Positions 53,834-61,830 of a DNA stretch of 64,000 nt are shown here, piece after piece. Under the pieces are notes generated by a model. It searched no databases. It saw nothing but the letters and a program-made list of their open reading frames with translations, and was not told the origin of the DNA. The stretch lies in contig OZ251449.1 of assembly GCA_965242505.1 (NCBI GenBank), forward strand, positions 930,001 to 994,000, read 5' to 3'. Each line of letters opens with the position of its first letter. Positions within the stretch are counted from its first letter, which is position 1. This DNA comes from UBA2966 sp965242505. Its GTDB lineage: Bacteria > Pseudomonadota > Alphaproteobacteria > UBA2966. Position numbers and translations under genes: made by a program.

Positions 53834-55342
53834 CTACGACTTCACGAACGCGCCGTGCAACCCGAGCGGCAACGGATAGGGCAGGACGCCTTCCCACACC
53901 GGACCGTCGGAGAGGCGCATGGCCTCGAAAACGCCGAGCCCCGTGACGCGGCGGCGGACGTCGAGGAAGGCGCCGACGAGCCAGCCGTCGCCTTCCGCCT
54001 CGCCACGCGGCACGAACACGTGCTCCTCGGGAATCCGGCGCCCGGGAAACGTCCAGCCGTCGACTTCGCCATTGCCGGGTTCGAGACGGACGACGCGCGA
54101 GAACGGCCAGCCCTCCCCCGCCCCGCCGCCGGCGAGCGCGAAGACCATGTCGTGCCGGAGCCCGGTGCGACGGGAATCGATACGAGGGAACTCCGCTGCG
54201 CCCGGAGCCGCCGGCTCGATCCTGGCGCCGCCGTTCGGCTCGAGAACGACCTGCCGGTAGCTCGGATGAGCGGAGGAGAACCGTCCCTCGCCACGCATCG
54301 CAGCCCGCAGGTCCCTGATGACGAACTCGGGGTCGGGCGCCTGGCACAGATCGAGGCGGATCGTCCCGTCCGCCTCCTCCCAGCCGTTGCCGTGGTGGAA
54401 ATGAAAGCCCGGCGGCAGCTCGTGGCGGCGTTTCACCTCCAGCGTGTCCTTGTCGATCGTCAGCACCCTGACGCCCAGGGCCGGACGCCAGTCGTGGGCG
54501 TCGAGATAGCTCACGCGGCCGGAGGCCAGCAGGTCGGGTTCGAGCACGAACGGCGTCAACATCACGACGAGATGCCGCGCCGTCACGACGAAATCGTGCG
54601 TCATGCCCAACGGCGCGACCGGCGCGACGTTGGCCTTGACGAGGCGGCCGGCCCGGTCGATGCGATAGAACACCAGCGCCGGCCGCGGTCCCGGCGCGCA
54701 ACCGATGTTCCACAGCGTTCCGTCCCGCTCGACTTTCGGATGGGCGGAGAACGGAACGCCGGCGACGCTCGGCGCCCAGTCGACGAACCGCCCGGCGGCG
54801 AGCGTTTCCGGATCGACCTCCAGCGCCGAACCGCCCTCCCACAAGGCCATGAGGCGCCCGGCGTGGGCGAGGATGGACGTGTTGGCCACGTTCATGTCGT
54901 CGGGCGCGAGCACCGGCGCGCGCTCCGGCGGGAGCGTGGCGAACGCGGGAACGACGCGCTTGCCGAGTCGGGTCTCGCGGCGCCGTTTGGGGGTGTCCAG
55001 AACACGGCCGCGGTGCGCGACGCCGGCGCCGGTGAAGGTGAAGGCCTGCGCCATGCCGTCGCCGTCGAACCAGTGACCGTAGCGGTGGCCGAAACGATCG
55101 TGCTCGGCCGGGCCGTTGCGCCACAGGACACCCGTGAGTTCCGCCGGCGGGCGTCCGCCCGACGTCTTCAACGGAGCCGAGAGTTCCTCCGCCACGGCGG
55201 TGGCGAACCCGATCGTCCGGGACTGGCGAGCCGACGCGGCGGCCGGCGCATCGACGGCGCCGGCCGCCGCCCTCGCCGCGAACAGCGCCGACAGGCCGGC
55301 AGTGGCCAGCAGCACGTCGCGGCGGGACGGGGTTTTCTTCAT
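53834..55342 (-). CDS. Carotenoid-oxygenase (RPE65) family protein, Tat-exported
   Basis: Non-haem iron beta-propeller enzyme (502 aa) of the carotenoid/lignostilbene oxygenase family. The N-terminus SRRDVLLATAGLSALFAARA is a twin-arginine signal, so the protein likely acts in the periplasm. Iron-ligand histidines sit in FSAHPKVERDG, MTHDFVV, HFHHGNGWEE and the C-terminal GLHGAFVKS. The N-terminal block ELTGVLWRNGPAEHDRFGHRYGHWFDGDG is typical (WRNGPAEH, HWFDGDG). Substrate is unknown; lignostilbene- or apocarotenoid-type cleavage are the options. The spacer 53605-53833 holds only a weak GC-rich hairpin near 53709-53731. Confidence 0.9.
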   Translation of the reverse strand: MKKTPSRRDVLLATAGLSALFAARAAAGAVDAPAAASARQSRTIGFATAVAEELSAPLKTSGGRPPAELTGVLWRNGPAEHDRFGHRYGHWFDGDGMAQAFTFTGAGVAHRGRVLDTPKRRRETRLGKRVVPAFATLPPERAPVLAPDDMNVANTSILAHAGRLMALWEGGSALEVDPETLAAGRFVDWAPSVAGVPFSAHPKVERDGTLWNIGCAPGPRPALVFYRIDRAGRLVKANVAPVAPLGMTHDFVVTARHLVVMLTPFVLEPDLLASGRVSYLDAHDWRPALGVRVLTIDKDTLEVKRRHELPPGFHFHHGNGWEEADGTIRLDLCQAPDPEFVIRDLRAAMRGEGRFSSAHPSYRQVVLEPNGGARIEPAAPGAAEFPRIDSRRTGLRHDMVFALAGGGAGEGWPFSRVVRLEPGNGEVDGWTFPGRRIPEEHVFVPRGEAEGDGWLVGAFLDVRRRVTGLGVFEAMRLSDGPVWEGVLPYPLPLGLHGAFVKS

Positions 55343-55363
55343 CGCGTCATCTCCCTCTTCGTC

Positions 55364-55825
55364 TCAGCTTTCGGGATAGCCCAGGGGCACGGCGATGGAG
55401 AGCGGACCCGCCTCCTCGCCGACCGTCACGGCCGCGGCGTCGAAACGGGGCGGTCCCATGAAACCGCGAGCGCCGTTGGAGAAACCGTAACCCTCCGTCG
55501 GCATCCCCAGAAGGTTCGTCGCCAGCTCGCCGTCTCCGTCGGCGTCGTGAAACGCCGCCACCGCGTAGTCGCCGGGCGGCAGGTCGGTGAAGACGATGCG
55601 CATCGAACCGGCGACGGCCCGCCGGGACACCGCGGCGACGATGCCGGCGTCGTCGGGAAACTTCACCCCGTCGACACGGTGATGAAGCGCGACGCGGGCG
55701 CTGCCGTCCGCCGAACGCAGGCCCTCGAGGCGGACTTCGAGATCGCCCGCGAGGGCGGATTGGGCGACAGACAGGGCGAGACATGCGAGGGCGAGGGTCG
55801 CCAACGCGTTGTTCGATCGGGTCAT
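55364..55825 (-). CDS. DUF2141 exported protein
   Basis: A 153-residue protein with a signal peptide (MTRSNN, hydrophobic core, AQSALAG near 26) and the DUF2141 pattern: GSARVALHH, then FTDLPPGDYAVAAFHDADGDGELATN and MPTEGYGFSNGARG. ATG 55825 has GGGAG upstream. It reads toward the carotenoid-oxygenase gene, 21 bp away, so the two may work together outside the cytoplasm. Function of the family is unknown. Confidence 0.87.
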   Translation of the reverse strand: MTRSNNALATLALACLALSVAQSALAGDLEVRLEGLRSADGSARVALHHRVDGVKFPDDAGIVAAVSRRAVAGSMRIVFTDLPPGDYAVAAFHDADGDGELATNLLGMPTEGYGFSNGARGFMGPPRFDAAAVTVGEEAGPLSIAVPLGYPES

Positions 55826-55931
55826 TTCGCGTACTCCCGTTTCAGTGGTTGAACGTGACTGCGCCAGTGTTGAACGCATTCGCCGTCGAGGTCATTGCCA
55901 AATACGTGAACGGTGCGGAATCATTCGCGCA

Positions 55932-56744
55932 ATGCCAGATTCTCCATCCGCGTATCGTGAATTGCTCGGCGCCAGGTCGCTTGCGGGCCAGGCCGCGGCG
56001 CTCGCGGGCCTCGTGACGTTGTTCGCCTTCATCGGGCCGTTCGGCACCTACGACTCGATGGGGCCGCTCGAACGCCTGGGCTACTGGACCGTGGCGATGG
56101 GCGCCAACTGGCTCGTCTGCGGAGGCGTCATGGCCACCGCGCTGCGCCTGGTGGGCGACGGACCGCCGCGAACCCGGATACTGACGGTGGCCGGAGCGGC
56201 GCTCCTGGCCGCGATTCCCGGGACCGGCGTCGTGTTCACGGCCGAGACGCTGTTCCGGCCGGACTACTCCGACGAGAGCTCGTTGCCCGTCATCTACGTG
56301 TCGGTAGCCGTGCTGATGCTGGCGATCGGCGCCACGGTGGTCGCCGTTCTCGCGCGGCGACGGCGGAACCCTGAGAGCGCGGAAGCCGCAGCGAACGGCG
56401 GCGGCGACGCCGGCGGAAGAACCGCCGACCGGACGTCACGCTTCCTCGATCGTCTGCCTCCGGAACTCGGCCGCGACCTCGTCCACCTGCAAATGGCCGA
56501 TCACTACGTCGAGGCGTTCACCACCGCCGGGTCGACGCTGGTCCTGATGCGCTTCGCCGACGCCATCGCCGAGCTCGACGGCGCGGACGGACTGAGGGTG
56601 CACCGCTCCCATTGGGTCGCCCGCGGCCACGTCGTCGGAACGGCGCGCCGCAACGGCCGCCGGGTGCTCCGTCTCACCGGCGGTCGGGAGGCGCCGGTCA
56701 GCCGCGGTTATCTCGCCGACGTCCGCGCCGCCGGTCTGGTCTGA
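55932..56744 (+). CDS. LytTR transcription regulator with N-terminal membrane domain
   Basis: A 270-residue regulator. The N-terminal half has four hydrophobic helices (about 17-38, 50-70, 82-104, 116-140); the C-terminal half is a LytTR DNA-binding domain (LVHLQMADHYVEAFTTAGS, VHRSHWVARGHV). This membrane-LytTR layout is common in alphaproteobacteria. It is divergent from the DUF2141/carotenoid-oxygenase pair and may control it. ATG 55932 is taken because hydrophobic homology begins soon after; the frame runs 41 codons further up. Confidence 0.88.
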   Translation: MPDSPSAYRELLGARSLAGQAAALAGLVTLFAFIGPFGTYDSMGPLERLGYWTVAMGANWLVCGGVMATALRLVGDGPPRTRILTVAGAALLAAIPGTGVVFTAETLFRPDYSDESSLPVIYVSVAVLMLAIGATVVAVLARRRRNPESAEAAANGGGDAGGRTADRTSRFLDRLPPELGRDLVHLQMADHYVEAFTTAGSTLVLMRFADAIAELDGADGLRVHRSHWVARGHVVGTARRNGRRVLRLTGGREAPVSRGYLADVRAAGLV

Positions 56745-56762
56745 GCCCGCCACGAAGCGGCG

Positions 56763-56797
56763 AAGGGGGGCGGCCACGGCCGTCCCCCCTTCTTCCC
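56763..56797. terminator. Hairpin between convergent genes
   Basis: AAGGGGGG pairs with CCCCCCTT and CGGC with GCCG around a CACG loop, followed by TCTT. It lies between the convergent lytTR and hsp20 genes and could stop transcription from both sides. The T-tracts are short. Confidence 0.55.
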
Positions 56798-56804
56798 GGA
56801 GACG

Positions 56805-57275
56805 TCAGGCGGCCTTCGCCCTGCCTTCGATCTGCCTCGGAGCGCCGATCTCGATGGTGCGCGGCCTCTTTTCCTCGGGGACGATCCGCTCCAGATCGAT
56901 CCGGAGCAGGCCGTTCTCGAGCTCCGCGCCCACGACCTCGACGTGATCGGCGAGCTGGAACTTCCGCTCGAAGGCCCGCGTGGCGATGCCGCGATGCAGG
57001 AACTTGTGGCCCTCGCCCCGACCGCCGGCCTCGCCCCGCGCGCTCTTCACGGTCAGGGTGCCCTCGTGGACCGTCAGTTCGATGTCGTCCTTGGTGAACC
57101 CGGCCAGCGCCATCGTGATGTCGTACGTGTCCTCACCGACCTGCGCGATGTTGTAGGGCGGATAGGAAAGCGCGCTGTCCTCGATGCGCGCCGCCGAATC
57201 GAGCAGACGCGACATGCGGTCGAAACCGATGGACGTGCGGAAAAGGGGGGAAAGGTCGAACGCTGTCGTACGCAT
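56805..57275 (-). CDS. Small heat shock protein, Hsp20 family
   Basis: ATP-independent holdase chaperone (156 aa) of the IbpA/HspD class. N-terminal MRTTAFDLSPLFRTSIGFDR, then the alpha-crystallin domain: YPPYNIAQVGEDTYDITMALAGF, HRGIATRAFERKFQLADHV and NGLLRIDLERIVPEEKRP. The RTIEIG motif at the C-terminus is the IxI-type assembly motif. ATG 57275 has a perfect AAGGAGG ribosome site that is locked in a ROSE-like hairpin; a heat-shock-type promoter lies upstream. Confidence 0.94.
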   Translation of the reverse strand: MRTTAFDLSPLFRTSIGFDRMSRLLDSAARIEDSALSYPPYNIAQVGEDTYDITMALAGFTKDDIELTVHEGTLTVKSARGEAGGRGEGHKFLHRGIATRAFERKFQLADHVEVVGAELENGLLRIDLERIVPEEKRPRTIEIGAPRQIEGRAKAA

Positions 57276-57384
57276 GATATCCTCCTTCAAGCAATATCTC
57301 GGCGGGTCCGGCTGGCCGGTTCGACGGGCCGTTCGGCCCCGCCTGGTCGACGATGCGACGGCCCTTGCGAGAAGCGACCGTCGG
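57276..57384 (-). ncRNA. ROSE-like RNA thermometer in the hsp20 leader
   Basis: The leader folds into several hairpins: GACGG with CCGTC, GGGCC-GAAC-GGCCC and CCGGC-CA-GCCGG. The last hairpin (57276-57298) ends at the ATG: GATAT pairs ATATC, and TGCTT pairs the ribosome site GAGG with one bulged G, the hallmark of ROSE elements, around a GAAG loop. Warming would open it and allow translation. Confidence 0.78.
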
Positions 57385-57390
57385 AAAGGC

Positions 57391-57418
57391 ATATGGGCGG
57401 GGCGCGGCGGATTTCAAG
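57391..57418 (-). promoter_or_regulatory. Heat-shock (RpoH-type) promoter for hsp20
   Basis: On the minus strand CTTGAAA (57418-57412) and CCCATAT (57397-57391) are separated by 14 bp, close to the RpoH pattern. Transcription would begin around 57384, giving a leader of about 110 nt, the length of known ROSE leaders. Confidence 0.7.
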
Positions 57419-57494
57419 ACTCCGCCCGTCGAATTTCGGAACGCCGGAGGAGGAACCCCGCTTCGGATGGCCGCTCTTCGACGACCGGTCGCCC

Positions 57495-57650
57495 CCCGCC
57501 GCGACCCCCACCCCGACCCTCCCCCTGACCACCAACACTCCTCCCCCCTGGCAGGGGGGAGGTCGGGAGGGGGGCGACCGCGGCCTCGCAACGCCGCTCC
57601 CGACGGTCTGCGCGGCGTCCCGTATGTCCTGAACGAGGACACCGGCTTGA
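57495..57650. repeat. Composite GC-rich palindromic repeat
   Basis: Within the spacer between hsp20 and ino1. Contains cgcgacccccaccccgaccc, the CTCCCCCCTGGCAGGGGGGAG hairpin near 57541-57563, GGTCGGGAGGGGGGCGACCG, and a lead module (tcgcaacgccg) in the same orientation as at 21.2 kb. Confidence 0.85.
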
Positions 57651-57675
57651 TACGGCGGCGCCGAGGCTGTATAGT
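57647..57675 (+). promoter_or_regulatory. Sigma70-type promoter for ino1
   Basis: TTGATA (57647-57652), exactly 17 bp, TATAGT (57670-57675): ten of twelve bases match consensus. It lies about 190 bp before the ino1 ATG. Confidence 0.65.
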
Positions 57676-57719
57676 GACGGCACGAGCGCATCCCCCCTGA
57701 TCGGACGGGCGGAGACCGT

Positions 57720-57821
57720 CGAGTGTTCCAACGCTCGAAGGAGCTTCTTCCTTTCGCCTCGGGAAAAGGGGCCGGGCGCTCCGAATTTTCGACGGGGGAA
57801 CGACTCTGGATCGTTCCCGTC
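57720..57821 (+). promoter_or_regulatory. Structured leader before ino1
   Basis: Two hairpins in the ~180-nt untranslated leader: CGAGTG/CGCTCG with a TTCCAA loop (57720-57737), and GACGGG(G)GAACGA paired with TCGTTCCCGTC (57791-57821). No known riboswitch class was recognised. The ribosome site GGGAGG follows before the ATG. Confidence 0.4.
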
Positions 57822-57861
57822 CGCGCCGAGACGAGAAACCGATAAAGGGAGGTACGCAGAA

Positions 57862-59016
57862 ATGAAGCAGATCAAGGCGGGTATCGTCGGCGTGGGGAAC
57901 TGCGCCAGCTCGTTGCTCCAGGGTCTGTGCTACTACCACGACAAACACCCCGACTTCGCGACCGGCCTGACGCACTGGAACCTCGGGGGATATCGGCCCT
58001 CGGACATCGACATCGTCGCCGCGTTCGACATCGACGAGCGAAAGGTCGGGCGCGACCTTTCGGAGGCGATCTTCGCCCCGCCCAATTGCACGACCGTGTT
58101 CCACGAGGACGTCCCGGACATGGACGTCCCCGTGCGCATGGGCCGGATCCTGGACGGGTTCTCGCCTCACATGGCGGACTGGGACCGGTCGCGAACGTTC
58201 CACCCGTCGCGGGCGAAACAGCCCGAGAAGAAAGACGTCGTCCGCGAGCTCCGGGAACGCGGCGTCGAGGTCCTCATGAACTACCTGCCGGTGGGCTCCG
58301 AGGACGCGACGCGCTTCTATGCGGAATGCGCCCTCGAAGCCAGGTGCGCCTTCGTCAACAACATCCCGGTGTTCATCGCATCCGACCCGGTCTGGGCGCA
58401 ACGCTTCGATTCGACCGGACTGCCGATCATCGGCGACGACATCAAGGCGCAGGTGGGCGCCACGATCACCCATCGCGCCCTGGTGGACCTGTTCAAGAAA
58501 CGCGGCGTCAAGCTGGAGCGCACCTATCAGCTCAACACCGGGGGAAACACCGACTTCCTGAACATGCTCAACCGCGACCGGTTGGCGTCCAAGAAGGAGT
58601 CCAAGACCGAGGCGGTCCAGTCGGTGGCGGGGATCCGGTTGCCCGACAGCGAGATCCACGTCGGTCCCAGCGATTACGTCCCCTGGCAGAAGGACAACAA
58701 GATCTGCTTCATCCGCATGGAAGGCAAGCTCTTCGGCGACGTTCCCATGAACCTCGAGCTGCGGCTGTCGGTGGAAGACTCGCCGAATTCGGCGGGCGTC
58801 GCGATCGACACGATCCGCTGCGCGAGGCTGGCGCTGGACCGCGGACTGCGCGGCCCCATCCATCCACCGTCCAGCTATTTCTGCAAACATCCGCCGATCC
58901 AGTACACGGACGACGAGGCCTACCGCATGATGGAAGACTTCATCGCGGACACGGAAGAGTTTCGGAACGAAGTGTTCGATTTCGGCAGCGGGCAAAGGAT
59001 CGAGGCTGCCGAATAG
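57862..59016 (+). CDS. ino1: Inositol-3-phosphate synthase
   Basis: NAD-dependent enzyme (384 aa) turning glucose 6-phosphate into myo-inositol phosphate. The short actinobacterial-type form: Rossmann GVGNCASSLLQG at the start, VAAFDIDERKVGRDL, GDDIKAQVGATITHR, QLNTGGNTDFLNM, and catalytic lysines in KESKTEAV and PWQKDNKICFI. It may support phosphatidylinositol or compatible-solute synthesis. It has its own promoter and long leader. The next genes (MMPL, SDR) follow a repeat-filled gap. Confidence 0.95.
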   Translation: MKQIKAGIVGVGNCASSLLQGLCYYHDKHPDFATGLTHWNLGGYRPSDIDIVAAFDIDERKVGRDLSEAIFAPPNCTTVFHEDVPDMDVPVRMGRILDGFSPHMADWDRSRTFHPSRAKQPEKKDVVRELRERGVEVLMNYLPVGSEDATRFYAECALEARCAFVNNIPVFIASDPVWAQRFDSTGLPIIGDDIKAQVGATITHRALVDLFKKRGVKLERTYQLNTGGNTDFLNMLNRDRLASKKESKTEAVQSVAGIRLPDSEIHVGPSDYVPWQKDNKICFIRMEGKLFGDVPMNLELRLSVEDSPNSAGVAIDTIRCARLALDRGLRGPIHPPSSYFCKHPPIQYTDDEAYRMMEDFIADTEEFRNEVFDFGSGQRIEAAE

Positions 59017-59074
59017 AACGCCGGACTGCGTCCGGGACGGGACGTCGGGATCTTCCCGATATTCCCCGGCGGGC

Positions 59075-59265
59075 CCCGGCCGCGATCCACCCCCCTCCCG
59101 ACCTCCCCCCTGTTATGGGGGAGGAGTGTGAACGGCTCCCGGCCTCCCCCCTCGTTCTCCCTCCCCCTGGCAGGGGGAGGGCCGGGGTGGGGGTCGCGCC
59201 AGGGGGGAGGAGCATGACCGGATGAAGCTCGCGGACGAGCGGTGCGAGAAATGCGGCCTGGGCGG
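59075..59265. repeat. Composite GC-rich palindromic repeat
   Basis: Fills the 276-bp gap between ino1 and the MMPL gene: ccgcgatccacccccctccc, the CTCCCCCCTGTTATGGGGGAGGAG hairpin (loop changed; written CTCCCCCCTG and GGGGGAGGAG), ccctggcagggggaggg, GGGTCGCGCCAGGGGGGAGGAG and the tail gaccggatgaagctcgcgg with gtgcgagaaatgcgg. Same order as at 8.8 and 14.4 kb. Confidence 0.87.
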
Positions 59266-59292
59266 GTCGCCGCCGTCCGAAGGAAACCCCTC

Positions 59293-61830
59293 ATGACGTC
59301 ACGCATCGCGCGGATCCACGACGCCCTGGCGCTCCGCCATCCGAAGCTGGCGCTGGCCGCGTTGCTCGCCGTCCTGGTTTTCTTCGGCTATCATGCGCGG
59401 GACTTCAGGCTCGACGCCTCGGCCGACTCCCTGCTGCTGGAGGACGACGCCGATCTCGACCTGTTCCGGAAGATCCGCGAGCGGTATCCGGGCAACGCCC
59501 TGCTCGTCGTGACCTACAGCCCGGAGGCGGACCTTTTCTCGGACCGGGCCCTGGAGCCGTTGAGGCGGCTTCGCGACGAGCTGAGGGAGGTCGACGGCGT
59601 CGCCTCGGTGTTCACGATCCTCGACGCGCCGCTGCTCGCCAGCTCCGACGTCCCCCTCCAGAAGTTGATCGAGGACGTCCCGAGCCTCGAGAAGCCCGGC
59701 GTCGACCGCGCCAGGGCCCGCGAGGAACTGCGTACGAGCCCGATCTATCGCAACCTCGTCGTCAGCCCCGACGGGCGGACCACCGCGCTGCTGCTGGAGC
59801 TCGTCGAGGACCCGAACCTCGACGGCCTCTTCAAGACGAGAAACGAGCTGCGCGCCAAGCGGCGCGGCGCCGGCCTCTCGGACGAAGAGGCGCGGACCCT
59901 GGAACGCGTCGCCGCCGGGTACGACCGGGCGCGCGAGGCGCTCGACGAGCGCCGCCATCTCGACATCCGGCGCATCAGGGACGTCATCGAGCCGTACCGG
60001 CGGCACGGCGTCCTCCATCTCGGCGGCGTGCCGATGATCGCCGACGACATGGTGACCCTCGTGCGCAACGACCTGATCGTCTTCGGCGGCGGAGTCCTCG
60101 TGTTTCTCGTCGTCATGCTCGCGGCCATATTCCGGGAAGCGCGCTGGGTGGCGCTGCCGCTCCTCGGCTGCTTCTACGCCGGCCTGACCATGATCGGCGC
60201 GCTGGGGCTGATCGGCTGGAAGGTCACCGTCATCTCGTCCAACTTCCTCGCCCTGATGCTGATCGTCACCATCTCGATGAACATCCATCTCATCGTGCGC
60301 TACCGGCAACTCCATCGGGACCGCCCCGGAGACGACCAGGCGGCGCTGGTCCGGGCCACCGTGGGCAAGATGGCGAGACCCTGCCTCTACACCGCCCTCA
60401 CGACCGTCATGGGGTTCGGTTCCCTGGTGGTCAGCGGGATCAAGCCGGTCATCGACTTCGGCTGGATGATGAGCGCCGGGCTGGCGGTGACGTTCGCGAC
60501 CTCGTTTCTCCTGTTCCCGGCGCTGCTGATGGCGATGGGCAAGGGCCGCGCCCCGTCGGCGCCCGAGCGCGACCGGTTCCTCCCCCCCGTCTGGCTCGCG
60601 CGCCTGACCGAGACCCGGGGCGCCGCGGTCATGGCGGCGGCGGCGGTCCTGGCCGTCGCGAGCGTCGCCGGGATGACGCAACTCCGCGTCGAGAACAGCT
60701 TCATCAACTACTTCAAGGACGACACCGAGATCCACCGGGGCCTGAAGCTCATCGACGAGGAGCTCGGCGGCACCACGCCCCTGGAGATCCTCGTCAGGTT
60801 CGAGCGCGACGCCGACGCCTTCCCCAGGCCCGAGGACCTCGAAGGGATGACCGAGGAGGAAATCGCGATGGAGATGGAGTACGCGCGGGCGCTCGCCAAC
60901 TCGCCGCGCTACTGGTTCACGGCCGACAAGATCGACCGCATCGAGGAGATCCACGACTATCTCGACGGGCTCCCCGGCGTCGGCAAGGTGCTGAGCCTCG
61001 CGTCGACGGTGCGCGTCGCCGAGGCTTCCCTGAAGAAGGAGCTCGACGGAACCGAGCTCGCCATCCTGTACGAGAAGGTCCCGCCCGAGGTGAAGAGGAG
61101 CCTCATCGACCCGTACGTCTCCGTGAGCGATAACGAAGCGCGGCTGATCGCGCGCGTCGTGGATTCGAGACCCGACCTGCGCCGCAAGGAGTTGCTGGAA
61201 ACGGTTCGCCGCGACCTCGTGGACGAGCTGGGATACGACGAGAAGGACGTCACCGTGAGCGGGCTCCTCGTGCTCTACAACAACATGCTACAGAGCCTGT
61301 TCGCCTCCCAGATCAAGACCATCGGGGTGGTGATGCTGGGAATCGCGGCCATGTTCCTGGTGTTGTTCCGGTCGGTCGTCCTGTCGGTCATCGGCATCCT
61401 GCCGAACCTGCTCGGCGCCGCGGCCGTTCTGGGCTTCATGGGGTGGGCGAAGATCCCCCTGGACATGATGACCGTCACGGTCGCCGCGATCGCCGTCGGC
61501 ATCGCCGTCGACAACGGCATTCACTACGTCTACCGCTTCAGGGAGGAGTACGCGCTGAACGGCGACTATCTGGAGACCCTGCGCATCTGCCACCGCAACG
61601 TCGGCAGGGCGGTGTTCTACACGACCATGACCATCGTGTTCGGCTTCTCCATCCTGATGCTGTCCAACTTCATCCCCACGATCTACTTCGGCGTGTTGAC
61701 CGGGGCGGCGATGTTCATCGCCCTCCTCGCCGCCCTCACGGTCCTGCCGAAACTGATCCTGATGTGGAGACCCTTCGGCCGGGACCGGTCGCCCCTCGTT
61801 CCATCGCATCGACAGGGAGGCGGAGCATGA
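59293..61830 (+). CDS. MMPL/RND-family membrane transporter
   Basis: Large inner-membrane protein (845 aa) with twelve expected helices in two repeats. Each half has a hydrophobic start, a ~200-residue periplasmic loop, then five helices; conserved segments are VISSNFLALMLIVTISMNIHL and MMTVTVAAIAVGIAVDNGIHYVYRF (AIAVGIAVDNGIHY). Such proteins export lipids or hydrophobic compounds using the proton gradient. ATG 59293 has AAGGAAA upstream. Its stop overlaps the ATG of the SDR gene. The substrate is unknown; HpnN-type hopanoid transport is possible but not specifically supported. Confidence 0.91.
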   Translation: MTSRIARIHDALALRHPKLALAALLAVLVFFGYHARDFRLDASADSLLLEDDADLDLFRKIRERYPGNALLVVTYSPEADLFSDRALEPLRRLRDELREVDGVASVFTILDAPLLASSDVPLQKLIEDVPSLEKPGVDRARAREELRTSPIYRNLVVSPDGRTTALLLELVEDPNLDGLFKTRNELRAKRRGAGLSDEEARTLERVAAGYDRAREALDERRHLDIRRIRDVIEPYRRHGVLHLGGVPMIADDMVTLVRNDLIVFGGGVLVFLVVMLAAIFREARWVALPLLGCFYAGLTMIGALGLIGWKVTVISSNFLALMLIVTISMNIHLIVRYRQLHRDRPGDDQAALVRATVGKMARPCLYTALTTVMGFGSLVVSGIKPVIDFGWMMSAGLAVTFATSFLLFPALLMAMGKGRAPSAPERDRFLPPVWLARLTETRGAAVMAAAAVLAVASVAGMTQLRVENSFINYFKDDTEIHRGLKLIDEELGGTTPLEILVRFERDADAFPRPEDLEGMTEEEIAMEMEYARALANSPRYWFTADKIDRIEEIHDYLDGLPGVGKVLSLASTVRVAEASLKKELDGTELAILYEKVPPEVKRSLIDPYVSVSDNEARLIARVVDSRPDLRRKELLETVRRDLVDELGYDEKDVTVSGLLVLYNNMLQSLFASQIKTIGVVMLGIAAMFLVLFRSVVLSVIGILPNLLGAAAVLGFMGWAKIPLDMMTVTVAAIAVGIAVDNGIHYVYRFREEYALNGDYLETLRICHRNVGRAVFYTTMTIVFGFSILMLSNFIPTIYFGVLTGAAMFIALLAALTVLPKLILMWRPFGRDRSPLVPSHRQGGGA

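Noticed and set aside
59299..60954. 551-codon minus-strand frame opposite the MMPL gene
   Set aside because: Shadow, no recognisable domain.
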